Positions 37,314-46,777 are shown, counted from the first letter of the stretch. The stretch is 64,000 bases of DNA from Armatimonadota bacterium (GCA_036504095.1 DASXVS010000063.1:26119-90118), one strand, 5' to 3'. Made by a program: numbers and translations. The notes: a model not told the origin generated them from the letters alone.

Positions 37314-37351
37314 TCCCATCCAACATCCAACTTCTATCTACCAACCTCCAG

Positions 37352-38314
37352 TTATGCCCACCACATCTCGCCGGGGGTCTCCTGGAACACGACCGTTTTC
37401 AGCAGCTCCACCGCACGCTCGAAGCCTTCGTTGACGCTCATGATGCTGTCTTCGTGCTCGATGGAGATCACCCAGTCGTAGCCGACCATTCGCAGGTTGC
37501 TGATGATGTCCTTCCACGTGCCGAAATCGTGGCCGTAGCCGACCGTGCGGAAGACCCAGCTGCGATGGATTTCGTCGCTGTATGGCTTGGTGTCCAGCAC
37601 GCCGTTGGTCTTCGTATTCGCCTCATCTACCTTCACGTCCTTGGCGTGGAAGTGGTAGATGCAATCTCCCAGGGAGCGGATGGCATAGACGGGATCGATC
37701 CCCTGCCACCAGAAATGGCTAGGATCGAAGTTGGCGCCTACGTTTTTGCCGGCGGCTTTGTGAAGTTTGAGCATGGTTTCGGGGTTGTAGACCACGAAAC
37801 CGGGGTGCATTTCCAGGCAGGCCTTCACGTTGTTCTCTTCGAGGAACGCGTTCTGAGCCTTCCAGTAAGGGATGACCTTTTCGGCCCACTGCCAGTCGAG
37901 TATCTTCGTAAAATCGTCGGGCCACGGGCAAGTCACCCAGTTGGGGGCCGTGGACTGATCGCTGTCTCCCGGACAGCCGGAGAAGGTGTTCACCCGCTCC
38001 ACGCCCACGAGGTTGGCGAGGCGCACGGTCTTGGTGAACGTTTCCTGTTCCTTCGCGGCAAACGCCTTGTCTGGATGCAACGGATTGCCGTGACACGAAA
38101 AGGCATCGAGGATGAGGCCACGGCTCTCGATCGCGCTGACGAATGCCTTACGCGCCGATGCGCTGGCAAGCAGTTCGTCCAGGGGGCAATGAGCGTTGCC
38201 GGGATAGCCGCCGGTGCCGATTTCGACCGCTTGCACTCCTTTGCTCTTGATGTAGTCCAGCGCGTCTTCAAATGACTGCTGGCTGAACAGGACCGTAAAT
38301 ACGCCGATCTTCAT
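37352..38314 (-). CDS. Sugar phosphate isomerase/epimerase (AP endonuclease-2 TIM-barrel family)
   Basis: About 320 residues. The family pattern includes VFTVLFSQQSFEDALDYI at the start, VEIGTGGYPGNAHCPLDEL, the metal-binding ACLEMHPGFVVYNPET and GANFDPSHFWWQGIDP, and the terminal VISIEHED. These TIM-barrel enzymes isomerise or epimerise sugars or inositol derivatives with a divalent metal; the substrate is unknown. The start at 38314 has GAGGA 7 nt upstream; a 36-codon extension to 38422 has no family match. It is convergent with the radical SAM operon and divergent from the serpin. Confidence 0.85.
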   Translation of the reverse strand: MKIGVFTVLFSQQSFEDALDYIKSKGVQAVEIGTGGYPGNAHCPLDELLASASARKAFVSAIESRGLILDAFSCHGNPLHPDKAFAAKEQETFTKTVRLANLVGVERVNTFSGCPGDSDQSTAPNWVTCPWPDDFTKILDWQWAEKVIPYWKAQNAFLEENNVKACLEMHPGFVVYNPETMLKLHKAAGKNVGANFDPSHFWWQGIDPVYAIRSLGDCIYHFHAKDVKVDEANTKTNGVLDTKPYSDEIHRSWVFRTVGYGHDFGTWKDIISNLRMVGYDWVISIEHEDSIMSVNEGFERAVELLKTVVFQETPGEMWWA

Positions 38315-38496
38315 GGGTTTGTCCTCGCCTTCTTGATAATGGGATTCGGGAAACAGGATTAGCGATTCAGCGCCTGAAGCGTCTGTCACGGCATTATGTT
38401 GCAGCCAGGTCAGCGAGCGCAAACGACTGATTGAAGTTGTTCAGCGCGGGTGGAGTCCAACACGATGATTGCAACCCAGGAAAGGACATTGAAACC

Positions 38497-39690
38497 ATGA
38501 AATCGACCATCCTTGCTGCCATACTGCTAACCATCGGTGGCGCCACCGCCGCGGAAGGTCCCGCACCCGATCCCCGTGTGGTAACCGCGCACTCCGCCCT
38601 TGGCTTCGACCTACTGCACGAACTGGACTCCAAACCGGGCGAAAACGTGTTCTTCTCCCCGTCCAGCATCTCCACGGCGCTGGAGATGACCTACAACGGG
38701 GCCTCCGGCCGTACGAAGGCTGAGATGGCGAAATCCCTGCACCTCGACGGCCGGAGCCTGGATACCGTAAACCATGCGAACCAGTCCCTGCGGACGAGCG
38801 CAATGAGTGGCGATCCGAAGGTGAAGGTCGCCATCGCCAACTCGCTCTGGGCGCAGAAGGGCTTCCCGTTCCTGGCAACGTTCATGCAGCCGGTCAGACG
38901 GCTGTACGCGGCCGCAGTGGAGAATGTTGATTTCGGCGTTCCAACGGTCAATCAGCGTATCAACGCCTGGGTGGAGCAGCGGACGAACGGCAAGATCCGG
39001 AACTTGCTGCCCAGACTGAATCCACTGACGCGCCTCGTCCTGGTGAACGCCGTGTATTTCCACGGCCAGTGGACAGACCAGTTCAAGAAAGCCGCCACGC
39101 ACCAACAGCCCTTCCATCCTTCGACTTCTTCGGCGAAGCAGGTGCAGATGATGTCGCGCAGCGGTCAATACCGTTACCTCAAGGGAGACGGCTTCCAGGC
39201 CATCCGGCTGCCCTATGGTTCCGGACGTTTCGCCATGTATGTGTTCTTGCCGGATACCATGGACGGCCTGCGTGCGCTCAGCCGGCAGGCCAACGCCGCG
39301 CGTTTGTCGGAATGGTTGAAGGGTATGCGGCCGATGGAGGGCTCCATCAGCCTTCCGCGCTTCAAAGTCGAGTACAGCCAGGCGCTCAACACTTCGCTGA
39401 AGTCTCTGGGGATGCGCCAGGCATTCGATCGATCCGCCGCGGATTTCCGCGGCATGACCGGCAGACGCGATCTGTACATCGGCCTCGTCCAGCACAAAGC
39501 GTTCGTGGATGTGAACGAGGAAGGCACCGAGGCCGCCGCAGCGACCGCAGTGGTCATGGTTGGTCGCGCGGCGCCCGGCCCACACGGCTTCGTGATGGTT
39601 GTGGACCACCCATTCCTGTGCGCGATCCGGGACGACCAGACCGGCGAGATCCTGTTTCTGGGCACGATCTACGACCCCACGACCAACTGA
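38497..39690 (+). CDS. Secreted serpin (serine protease inhibitor)
   Basis: About 397 residues, full serpin length. A signal peptide (MKSTILAAILLTIGGATAA) shows export. Serpin hallmarks: NVFFSPSSISTALEMTYNGA, LVNAVYFHGQW, the hinge EEGTEAAAATA and HPFLCAIRDDQTGEILFLG. The hinge with small residues indicates an inhibitory, loop-inserting serpin. Counting 17 residues from the first hinge Glu puts an arginine (VGR-AAPG) at about P1, so a trypsin-like protease is a plausible target. The start at 38497 is followed at once by the signal peptide. A hairpin follows the stop. Confidence 0.93.
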   Translation: MKSTILAAILLTIGGATAAEGPAPDPRVVTAHSALGFDLLHELDSKPGENVFFSPSSISTALEMTYNGASGRTKAEMAKSLHLDGRSLDTVNHANQSLRTSAMSGDPKVKVAIANSLWAQKGFPFLATFMQPVRRLYAAAVENVDFGVPTVNQRINAWVEQRTNGKIRNLLPRLNPLTRLVLVNAVYFHGQWTDQFKKAATHQQPFHPSTSSAKQVQMMSRSGQYRYLKGDGFQAIRLPYGSGRFAMYVFLPDTMDGLRALSRQANAARLSEWLKGMRPMEGSISLPRFKVEYSQALNTSLKSLGMRQAFDRSAADFRGMTGRRDLYIGLVQHKAFVDVNEEGTEAAAATAVVMVGRAAPGPHGFVMVVDHPFLCAIRDDQTGEILFLGTIYDPTTN

Positions 39691-39695
39691 ACGGG

Positions 39696-39726
39696 GAATG
39701 CCCGGCGTAGCCTTCGCCGGGCATTC
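39696..39726 (+). terminator. Hairpin terminator after the serpin gene
   Basis: A perfect 12-bp stem (39696-39707 with 39715-39726), loop TAGCCTT, starts 5 nt after the serpin stop. Confidence 0.6.
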
Positions 39727-39763
39727 CTCCTGCCACGTTCCGCCTTTCAGCCTCAAGAAAACG

Positions 39764-39793
39764 AGGGCGGCGGGCCATCGCTCCCGCCGCCCT
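39764..39793 (-). terminator. Hairpin terminator of the PQQ-like propeller gene
   Basis: An 11-bp GC-rich stem (39764-39774 with 39783-39793), loop of 8 nt, lies 26 bp downstream of the minus-strand gene ending at 39820, back to back with the serpin terminator. Confidence 0.55.
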
Positions 39794-39819
39794 CCTTGCC
39801 CCGCCCAGGGGGCAAGCCT

Positions 39820-41463
39820 TTACGGAGCCACCGCAGCCGCCGCGGAAAACCCGTACAACGCGCCGTCCGTACCGGCCACAACCATAATCCCGTCTGCCGC
39901 AGCGCTGGAAACGGCCGGAGAGCCAACGAACTTCACATTCGGATCGGTCGTAGCAAACTCCACGAACCTCGTTGGGTCCGAGGGCCGAATGCCGTAGACG
40001 CGTCCGGTAGTAGTCGCCGCGAACAACACGCTCTTCCCATTCGGCATCGGGTCTACCACAGGTGTGCCGAGGAATGAGCCACCGTCTTTGAATTGTGCCG
40101 GATATCCGGCCACGGGCGAGCCGTCTGCCACGTTCAGGGCGCGGATCGTGTTGTCTGTACCGCCGAAGTAGGCGATGCCGGCCGCGCTGTCTACCCACGG
40201 AGAGCCCATCACCGGCGTGCCAAGGGATACCGGACCCCATTTGACGATGTCCGAGTGGCTGATCAGCGCGTAAACGTTTCCTTCGGGCGTTGTAGTCAGG
40301 ACGAGCCCGCTCCGGGCATCGACAAACGGTGTCGCGGAAATCGGCATCTGGCTCAGTTCTCGGGCGCTCATCACCGCGTAGCCGTTGCCGGTGCTGATGT
40401 TGTACAGCGCGCCATCCGAACTGCCAACCCATATGCCGTCCGAGCCAGGCATGGACGGCGTGGTAAGGACTCCGTTTCCAACGGGTACAGAGATGCTGAT
40501 GAGCGCGCCTGTATCCTTATTGAACCGGCGAATGCGTCCGTCACCGCACGCGAGCGTCACATCGTTGGGGCCGACGAGCGGCATAGCTTCCATCTCAACG
40601 CCGGCCGGCACAACCTGCTGCTGCCATACCAGCCTGCCGGCCGTGTCGAGGCGGTAGCACATGCCGTTATTCGCGGTGAAGTAGTAGCCCACGCCATCCG
40701 TGGCCACCCGGCCCCGGATGGGGGCGCCCAAGTTCGCAGCCGCGGGGAACCGCCATGCCAGTTGGCCCGCAGTCGGACCGGCGACATTCACGGCGTAGAC
40801 CACGCCCGAGTCTGAGCCGGCGATCGCGATATTGTTCACAACAGTAGCCGAGGAAGTGAACGGCTCTTGGGCCTGAAACCGGAACTGCGGCGCCAGTTTC
40901 GTCACATAAGTCGCTGTGAAAGTCGCTTGTGCTTGAACGCTCGTGTCGATTCCGCTGTTGACGGCGATTTTGACTGTCCCCTGCGCATCGACGGGCGTGC
41001 CGGGATTCGACTGAACAACCAGAAGCCCTGCAACCGGCTGATCCGGCGGCAGGGCCTTCAGCGATACCATCGTCCGGGACTCGGTCCCCTGCCAAACCCC
41101 GTCGGCATTATCGTCGTGTACCATGATCGAGTAAGTGTTGCTCGATGGCGTTAGCGCCACCGTCACGTCGTCGGGCGAGTTGCCGGTGTTGGTCACAACG
41201 CAGGGAAACGCCATCGCGCCGGCCACGTTATCACTTGCGTGGGGAAGTGACAAGGTAACTGAAGGGCTGGCCGCGACAGTGACATTAGCGTCCGGGGTTT
41301 GAACCGACACCGCCGTTATCGCATCGACATACGCTACCTGCGCGGACGCGGTGACCACAGTACCGGCCAAAGTGCCTTTAGCTTGCGCAGGGGCCAGCGC
41401 CGCAAGCAATAGGATCGGGAGTATAACGCCATCCCACCGGACGGACGACTGGATTCTGTTCAT
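39820..41463 (-). CDS. Secreted PQQ-like beta-propeller protein
   Basis: 547 residues. Signal peptide MNRIQSSVRWDGVILPILLL followed by AALAPAQAKG. Residues ~60-190 form a beta-sandwich with a VTNTGNSPDDVTVALTP-type segment as in DUF11/CARDB-like surface domains. The C-terminal ~350 residues contain PQQ-enzyme-like repeats: GSSDGALYNISTGNGY, GTDNTIRALNVADGSPVAGY and others, each describing a propeller blade (about seven). No PQQ-ligand residues are assigned, so enzymatic function is not claimed. It is likely a surface-exposed structural or binding protein. The 287-bp upstream region holds a candidate structured leader. Confidence 0.78.
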   Translation of the reverse strand: MNRIQSSVRWDGVILPILLLAALAPAQAKGTLAGTVVTASAQVAYVDAITAVSVQTPDANVTVAASPSVTLSLPHASDNVAGAMAFPCVVTNTGNSPDDVTVALTPSSNTYSIMVHDDNADGVWQGTESRTMVSLKALPPDQPVAGLLVVQSNPGTPVDAQGTVKIAVNSGIDTSVQAQATFTATYVTKLAPQFRFQAQEPFTSSATVVNNIAIAGSDSGVVYAVNVAGPTAGQLAWRFPAAANLGAPIRGRVATDGVGYYFTANNGMCYRLDTAGRLVWQQQVVPAGVEMEAMPLVGPNDVTLACGDGRIRRFNKDTGALISISVPVGNGVLTTPSMPGSDGIWVGSSDGALYNISTGNGYAVMSARELSQMPISATPFVDARSGLVLTTTPEGNVYALISHSDIVKWGPVSLGTPVMGSPWVDSAAGIAYFGGTDNTIRALNVADGSPVAGYPAQFKDGGSFLGTPVVDPMPNGKSVLFAATTTGRVYGIRPSDPTRFVEFATTDPNVKFVGSPAVSSAAADGIMVVAGTDGALYGFSAAAAVAP

Positions 41464-41690
41464 GCTCGGTCTCTTCCATCAGCCCACACGGGCCGCGTTG
41501 AATTCGGGTTCCTATCCGTATTCCACGCGAAGGGTGGTCGGCAGACTGAGGGGGGCGGAGCAAGAAATCTGCATCGGTTGCCCGATGCGGAGGGGCTCAA
41601 CCAAAGCGAGCAAACACTGGAAGCGTCATTTCCGGGATCGTCCCGCCGGGTTCTGACGGGGATGCGCGATGGGCTCGGGCCAAAAATGAA
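41464..41690 (-). other. Upstream leader with GNRA hairpin (candidate structured RNA)
   Basis: On the minus strand the region contains GCATCGG-GCAA-CCGATGC (41588-41571), a 7-bp stem closed by a GNRA-type tetraloop, flanked by C-rich segments (GAGCCCCTCC and CCGCCCCCCTC). It lies about 110 nt before the ATG of the PQQ-like gene. It could be a regulatory RNA element; I recognise no known riboswitch. Confidence 0.3.
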
Positions 41691-41727
41691 GGTGGGCGAC
41701 GGACCGCTTGGGGGTCCGTCGCCCACC
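41691..41727 (-). terminator. Rho-independent terminator of the GT39-like gene
   Basis: A perfect 15-bp stem (41691-41705 with 41713-41727), 7-nt loop, followed on the minus strand by TTCATTTTT, is a typical intrinsic terminator. It closes the exopolysaccharide locus. Confidence 0.8.
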
Positions 41728-41750
41728 GAAGACTATCGCCGGCGGAAGTA

Positions 41751-43478
41751 CTACCGGGCAGCGCCTTCGCGAAGGAGCAGAAGAGCGCGCTGGCTCAGAA
41801 TCGCTCCGGACTCCTTCTCATCCAGTCCCCGGAAGAGGCCGAAGCCAGTGTAAGGGCCGGCATCGAACCGGGCGAATTGGTCATGCATTGCCGGCGGCAG
41901 GATCTGCCCGTACATCTCCCGCCAGATATCGTAGTTCTCCGAAGTACGATTGCTCGGAAAGAGCGCCGCAGATAGGTATAGCGCCTTCAAACCGTACAAC
42001 CCGTCGAGGTTTTCAAAGTCCTTGTCGGCGTTAGGTATCCAGACGGACGTACGTCCGGCGTACCAGGCCATTTCGAATGCCCGGTCGGAGACAATGGGTG
42101 AATTGGGTGCGACGATGCGTCCGACTGTCGTCTCGGCCTCGTGCGTTGAGGAGATGCGCGGTGCAGGAACAGCGAGCGCCGCGGCCAGGGGGATAACCAT
42201 GAGCACGCCCGCGAGCACATTGACGCCGGCCACAATCACATTGGGCGCCTTTGAGTCGGTCAGAAGCCGAACGAAGAAAGCCGCCGCGAAGGCAAGCATG
42301 ATCGGTGCGAATGCGGTAAGCGTTCCCATCTGGAACATGAAGAGGTTGCCCAGCATCGCGACGCATATCACCGATCCGATCAGCATGCCTCGCAGGGCAT
42401 TCACGCCGTTGCGCCGGAACGAGTAGAACAGCCCAACGATGAAAAAGGCGACCAGGTACGGCTGGCCGAGCACGGGAAGCGTGCCATAGGACACCTGGAT
42501 TCCCTGAACGACTTTACGGCCCAGATCGCCGCTGGTCTCCTGAACGAGCCCTAGTACCGTCTGCGGTACCGTGCTGCGGTACAGCGAGAACGCGGGATGC
42601 GCCTTGGTGCCCATGCCGATCTCCAGAGCTCGAAGGCCGAAGAACGGACTGCCGGTGACCGACGTGTTGCGGATCATCCAGGGTCCGGCCACAACGAGGA
42701 ACGCCAGCAAAAACACAACCAGCCCCGCTTTGCCTTCACGCTTTCCGGCGACGTACACACACACCGCAACGGGCAATAAGGCGAGCAGAAGCATGTAATC
42801 GGTCAGGTAACAAAGCGCGAAGACGACTCCGCACAAAGCGGCCTTCACGACGACGCTGCGCGTGCTTGGGACACCGCCATCCGGCTGGGCCGCCTGCGCG
42901 AAACGGAGGATCATGAGGCACAAGAGTGTGAACATGAAGGCGGCCATCGTCGCGGAGCCTGTTGTGAGAATCATGTTGGTCATGAACAGGCTTGTGACGT
43001 AAGCGAACACGGTCAGCTGCCCCACCTTCGCATTGAACATCTCTTTTGACAGTGCGTAAAGCACCGGGATGGTCAACAGAAAAAAGAGAGCGGAAACCAG
43101 GAATACCTTGTTGTCGGACGCGCCCGTCGCAAGGACCAAGGCCTCGGCGTAGATGAACAGGGGGGGGTGGACCATGTCTTGCATGCGGACGGTTTTCAGT
43201 CCGCCAGCCGCTGTGGTCACACCGGTCGCTCGGGTTGTGGCCAGCGGGCGGATAACGCTTGTGACGAAGCCGTTTCCGGACTGAACATTGCGGGCCACCT
43301 GGGCCATATCCATGGCGTCCATGTCCGTGATCTGAGCGAACTGGCGAACGTAGACCGCCCACACAATCAGCACGGGGAGGACAAGGGCCAGGATGAGGGT
43401 CATTACGACGCGCTTCGCGTTGGCGTTCGCGCGGTCATGGGTACGGGATTCTTCATCCCGCTGGGTTTTTACAAACAA
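41751..43478 (-). CDS. GT39/ArnT-like membrane glycosyltransferase
   Basis: About 575 residues with roughly 11-12 hydrophobic helices, the dolichyl/polyprenyl-phosphate-mannose transferase (GT39/GT-C) architecture. The first extracytoplasmic loop carries DMDAMDMAQVARN (acidic residues typical of GT-C enzymes) and MVHPPLFIYAEAL, with the HPPL motif. It transfers a sugar from a polyprenyl-phosphate carrier. The start codon is a TTG at 43478, 8 nt after GGAGG; GTG 43487 and ATG ~43403 are alternatives. A sigma-54 promoter match lies 38-54 bp upstream. A run of eight C on the coding strand (43167-43160) lies inside the HPPL codons. It is the last gene of the exopolysaccharide locus. Confidence 0.78.
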   Translation of the reverse strand: MFVKTQRDEESRTHDRANANAKRVVMTLILALVLPVLIVWAVYVRQFAQITDMDAMDMAQVARNVQSGNGFVTSVIRPLATTRATGVTTAAGGLKTVRMQDMVHPPLFIYAEALVLATGASDNKVFLVSALFFLLTIPVLYALSKEMFNAKVGQLTVFAYVTSLFMTNMILTTGSATMAAFMFTLLCLMILRFAQAAQPDGGVPSTRSVVVKAALCGVVFALCYLTDYMLLLALLPVAVCVYVAGKREGKAGLVVFLLAFLVVAGPWMIRNTSVTGSPFFGLRALEIGMGTKAHPAFSLYRSTVPQTVLGLVQETSGDLGRKVVQGIQVSYGTLPVLGQPYLVAFFIVGLFYSFRRNGVNALRGMLIGSVICVAMLGNLFMFQMGTLTAFAPIMLAFAAAFFVRLLTDSKAPNVIVAGVNVLAGVLMVIPLAAALAVPAPRISSTHEAETTVGRIVAPNSPIVSDRAFEMAWYAGRTSVWIPNADKDFENLDGLYGLKALYLSAALFPSNRTSENYDIWREMYGQILPPAMHDQFARFDAGPYTGFGLFRGLDEKESGAILSQRALLLLREGAAR

Positions 43479-43515
43479 CGTCAACACCTCCAGGGTAGGT
43501 AGTTAGTCAATGCAA

Positions 43516-43532
43516 TGCAATTAGGGTGCCAA
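43516..43532 (-). promoter_or_regulatory. Sigma-54 (-24/-12) promoter for GT39-like gene
   Basis: On the minus strand TTGGCACCCTAATTGCA has the invariant GG (-24) and GC (-12) at the exact spacing and matches TGGCAY-N5-TTGCW. It lies in the 118-bp gap between the deacetylase and the GT39 gene. The expected start would leave a short leader containing the GGAGG. Confidence 0.7.
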
Positions 43533-43596
43533 GCGAGCGTTTATCTGGAAACGGTTGAAATGCCGTCTTCCGCGGGGCTTCGACGGCCGTTCAAAG

Positions 43597-44379
43597 CTAT
43601 GCGTCGCCCGTCACTTTCATCTGCAGTCCGGAATATCGCCGGCGTCCCAGCAGCGCCCGCGCCAGCGCCTTCGTCCGATAAACCCCCAACATACGAAGCC
43701 GATGGGCCAAGCTCGTATCCAGCAGCTTGCTCAGCGCATCCGGATCGTGCCACGAGCGCACCGCCAGACGCGGCAGCGAGAACGGATCGGTTGCGCTCCC
43801 GGCGAAGGCGGCGCGCGACGTGGCCGCCCACGAGTAGCCGCACTCCAGAAGCAACCCCCTCCCCCCGCGCGGCGCATCCCCATTGGGCCACGACAATCCG
43901 GTGACCGGGCCGCCGATGGCGTCTTCGAGCGCCGAACGGGAGTCCAGCAATTCCCTCCGTAGATCCGAAAGCGACAGCGTTCCGGCAAATGGGTGCGTGG
44001 CGGTATGCGACGCGATGTCCATGCCGGCCTTGGCGGCCTGGCGCCAGTCTGCGGCGCTTCCATACGCGTCGCAGTCCATCTTCCCTGATATCACGAAGAA
44101 CGTCCCCGTCCAACCAAGTTCCTGCAGCGCCGGGATCGCGATCTCCGGGTTGCCGCGGAAACCGTCGTCGAAGGTTATCACCACAGGCTTCAGGCCCCCC
44201 GACAGACTGGCCCGCACGTCAAGCCATCGGGGCACGCTCATACCGGTGTACCCGGCATCCGCCAACGCGGCCATGTGAGCCCGAAACTGCCCGGATGTAA
44301 CCGTCCAGGATGCGACAACGTCCTTCGGCAGCGCGCCGGATTCCGTCACCTCATGGTACATCAGTATCGGAGTCAACAC
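43597..44379 (-). CDS. Polysaccharide deacetylase (CE4) of the exopolysaccharide locus
   Basis: 260 residues. The CE4 motifs are ILMYHEV, VVITFDDGFRGN (metal Asp pair), the HTATHPFAG histidine motif and SWPNGDAP. No clear signal peptide. It may act on cytoplasmic or lipid-linked sugar precursors or the secreted polymer. The start is 15 bp after the preceding GT4 stop. It differs strongly from the deacetylase at 13052, so the two are not recent duplicates. Confidence 0.87.
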   Translation of the reverse strand: MLTPILMYHEVTESGALPKDVVASWTVTSGQFRAHMAALADAGYTGMSVPRWLDVRASLSGGLKPVVITFDDGFRGNPEIAIPALQELGWTGTFFVISGKMDCDAYGSAADWRQAAKAGMDIASHTATHPFAGTLSLSDLRRELLDSRSALEDAIGGPVTGLSWPNGDAPRGGRGLLLECGYSWAATSRAAFAGSATDPFSLPRLAVRSWHDPDALSKLLDTSLAHRLRMLGVYRTKALARALLGRRRYSGLQMKVTGDA

Positions 44380-44394
44380 CGCATCGCTCCAGAT

Positions 44395-45615
44395 TCAACC
44401 GTCATCGCGTTCCCCCCGACGAATTGCGTCACGCGCTTCCTGGTAGACGGATTCCTGCATCGCGCCCAATCGTTCCCAGCCATAGGCTGCTTGCACCGTG
44501 GCGCGCGCGGCCGATCCCATGAGATCGCGGGTGGCGGCATCGTTCATCAGGGTCAATACCCGACCGGCAAATTCACTCGGCGTGTCTGCTACCGCGATGT
44601 CGCGACCATCCGCCACATCCAACCCTTCGCAGCCGACCGTCGTTGAGACGATAGCCTTGCCCATCGCCATCGCGTCCAGTATTTTCAGCCGCGTGCCGCC
44701 ACCGACCCGCAGCGGGACGACGTAGACCGCCGCATCGCCGACGTAGGGGCGAATGTCCGGAACCTGTCCCAACACGTTGATGCCGGCCGCACTCCCAAAG
44801 GCCTTGATTGACTCCGGGGGGTGCGCGCCAATCACGGTGAACTGAGCTTTCGGACGCGCGGCGCGGATGGCGGGCCAGATCGCGTCCACGAAGTAGTGTA
44901 CGGAATCCACGTTCGGATAATAGGTCATCGACCCGACGAAAACGAGGTGGTCCGGGTTGGAGGCGCCCGGTAGAGGGTGGAAAAAAGCCGTGTCCACCCC
45001 GTTCGGAACAGTTCGGACCTCGGCTCCAGGCGCCAATTGGCGCAAAATTCCGGCGTCCAAGTCGGACACGGCAATCGTGCGGGTCGCGTTGCGCACGGCA
45101 GCCGATTCAAACCGTTTCAGGCGCTCGGCCTGCATTGTCCAGAATCGTTTGCTGAACCCGGTTTGGTTGGCGGCGCGCCGCTCCAGAAGGATGTACTCCA
45201 CGTTGTGATCAACCTGCACTACAGGCGCGCGACCTGCAGATCCAGCGTAGACAGAAAGCGGCAGCATATCCAGATGTATCAGATCAATGTTGCGGGACTC
45301 CTTCACGCGATCTATAGCCCGGCGCATCCCCTGCGTATCGTACTTGGTGGCGACGAAGGGCCTTGAAGACAGGACATTCGCCGAAAGAGAGGCCGCAAGA
45401 GCAAGCTTCCCGCCGCCTGGAATCGGCAGTGCAACCACGTCCTCGCAGAACTCCCGAAGCACCGGCAACCCATCCCATTCCTCTTCGTGCTGAACAAACG
45501 TCAGAAACGAGACACAGTGCTGCCGGGCCGCCTCGCGCAACAGATGGAACGTGCGCAGGGCATGCCCGCCGGTGAGCGGCCATGGGCTTCGGGTTGATAC
45601 GAAAAGTACGTGCAT
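44395..45615 (-). CDS. Glycosyltransferase family 4 protein
   Basis: 406 residues of GT-B fold, beginning HVLFVSTRSPWPLTGGHALR. The C-terminal half has VFVGSMTYYPNVDSVHYF, VVPLRVGGGTRLKILDAMAM (the E-equivalent region is RLKILDAMA) and STTVGCEGLDV, as in TIGR03087/Stp1-like polysaccharide glycosyltransferases. It probably adds a sugar to the lipid-linked repeat unit. It starts 40 bp after the preceding GT2 stop. Confidence 0.85.
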   Translation of the reverse strand: MHVLFVSTRSPWPLTGGHALRTFHLLREAARQHCVSFLTFVQHEEEWDGLPVLREFCEDVVALPIPGGGKLALAASLSANVLSSRPFVATKYDTQGMRRAIDRVKESRNIDLIHLDMLPLSVYAGSAGRAPVVQVDHNVEYILLERRAANQTGFSKRFWTMQAERLKRFESAAVRNATRTIAVSDLDAGILRQLAPGAEVRTVPNGVDTAFFHPLPGASNPDHLVFVGSMTYYPNVDSVHYFVDAIWPAIRAARPKAQFTVIGAHPPESIKAFGSAAGINVLGQVPDIRPYVGDAAVYVVPLRVGGGTRLKILDAMAMGKAIVSTTVGCEGLDVADGRDIAVADTPSEFAGRVLTLMNDAATRDLMGSAARATVQAAYGWERLGAMQESVYQEARDAIRRGERDDG

Positions 45616-45655
45616 TGATTGTCTGGACTACGTGTCCCCTCAGAACGGCCCGATT

Positions 45656-46777
45656 CTACTTCCACGTCGTACGGTAGCGGCCCGTCGAAAATTTCAGCAA
45701 AGCGACAAATGCCGCGGCGTTCAGGACGCAGAACGTGGTACAGACCGAGGGCAGTTTCCCGCGAATGCGACCGCCCGAGGTGAGGGTCATGGCCCCAACA
45801 CCATATACCACTCCCTGGCCGGCCAGCAGCGCATTGCGGCCCAGCCCCGGCTCCATCCCCAGGCTGCCAACGGCGAGGGTAATGAGCGCGATCGGCGTGA
45901 CGGCGCGACAGACCTTATGCGACATCAGACTGAACAAGAGCGCCGCCGGGAACGGACGCGGGTGCGCCAGCAAAAAAGCGAACAACTGGAAGTTCCCAAT
46001 GAGCGTGCGAACCTTCCGCCGAAACTCGCGATCCCCCTCTGCGACGCGGTCGAGCATCCGTATCTGATCGTCAACAATGAGACGATACCCGCGACGGGCT
46101 GCGGACAGCGGGATCATGACATCGTCCAGTATCATATCGTCGGGCGGCGCCTGGAAGAGCTCCCGTTTCATCGCATACAACGCGCCGGACAGCCCGGTGA
46201 GAAGACCCAGATCGCTTTCGCGGCGCCGCAGCCACTTTTCGAATTTCCAATACACTCCCACGCCGGATGCGGTCTCGTGGCCCGCTTCGTCCGTCAACGC
46301 CAGCTCGCCACCTACCGCCGCGACACCGGGATCCTGAAGTCGATGCGCGAAACGCCGAAACGCATCATGCGTCACCTGCTGCCGTACGTCCATAAACACC
46401 AGGATATCACCGGTCGCCTCCGCAACAACGCGGTTGAGAACCGCCGTCTTTCCAATTGGTTCGAATCTGAAAGGCCGTGGCCGACTGCGGTGCGAACGCA
46501 CGATCTCGTCGGTAGCGTCGGTTGATCCGTCGGAGCCCACCAACACCTCGACGCGGTCCACAGGGTACTCCTGAGCCGCGATGTCATCCAGTTTCGCGCC
46601 GATATGAGCGGCCTCGTTGCGCGCCGCGATTACGACTGAGATGCTCGGCAGCCCCTCGCCGGAAGTCGCGGACGGCCCCTCCGGCCGCAGGGACTGTGGC
46701 AGCAGGCGCAGCAGAATCGCGTACCCGAAGTACGTGTACACCACGAAGGCGAGCGACAGCCATGCGAGCATAGTCAT
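45656..46777 (-). CDS. Glycosyltransferase family 2 membrane protein
   Basis: About 373 residues. An N-terminal hydrophobic helix (MLAWLSLAFVVYTYFGYAIL) is followed by a GT-A domain: ISVVIAARNEAAHIGAKLDD, VEVLVGSDGSTDATDEIV (D-x-S-x-D region), ILVFMDVRQ, and several C-terminal helices (ALLFSLMSHKVCRAVTPIAL...). Similar to membrane-associated beta-glycosyltransferases of cellulose-synthase-like type. The start at 46777 overlaps the upstream GT4 stop by 4 bp (ATGA). Confidence 0.85.
   Translation of the reverse strand: MTMLAWLSLAFVVYTYFGYAILLRLLPQSLRPEGPSATSGEGLPSISVVIAARNEAAHIGAKLDDIAAQEYPVDRVEVLVGSDGSTDATDEIVRSHRSRPRPFRFEPIGKTAVLNRVVAEATGDILVFMDVRQQVTHDAFRRFAHRLQDPGVAAVGGELALTDEAGHETASGVGVYWKFEKWLRRRESDLGLLTGLSGALYAMKRELFQAPPDDMILDDVMIPLSAARRGYRLIVDDQIRMLDRVAEGDREFRRKVRTLIGNFQLFAFLLAHPRPFPAALLFSLMSHKVCRAVTPIALITLAVGSLGMEPGLGRNALLAGQGVVYGVGAMTLTSGGRIRGKLPSVCTTFCVLNAAAFVALLKFSTGRYRTTWK

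Noticed and set aside
37320..37351. CCAACCTCCA-type short repeats also seen near 27975 and 28067
   Set aside because: Only 10-12 bases are shared, without regular spacing; too little to call a repeat family.
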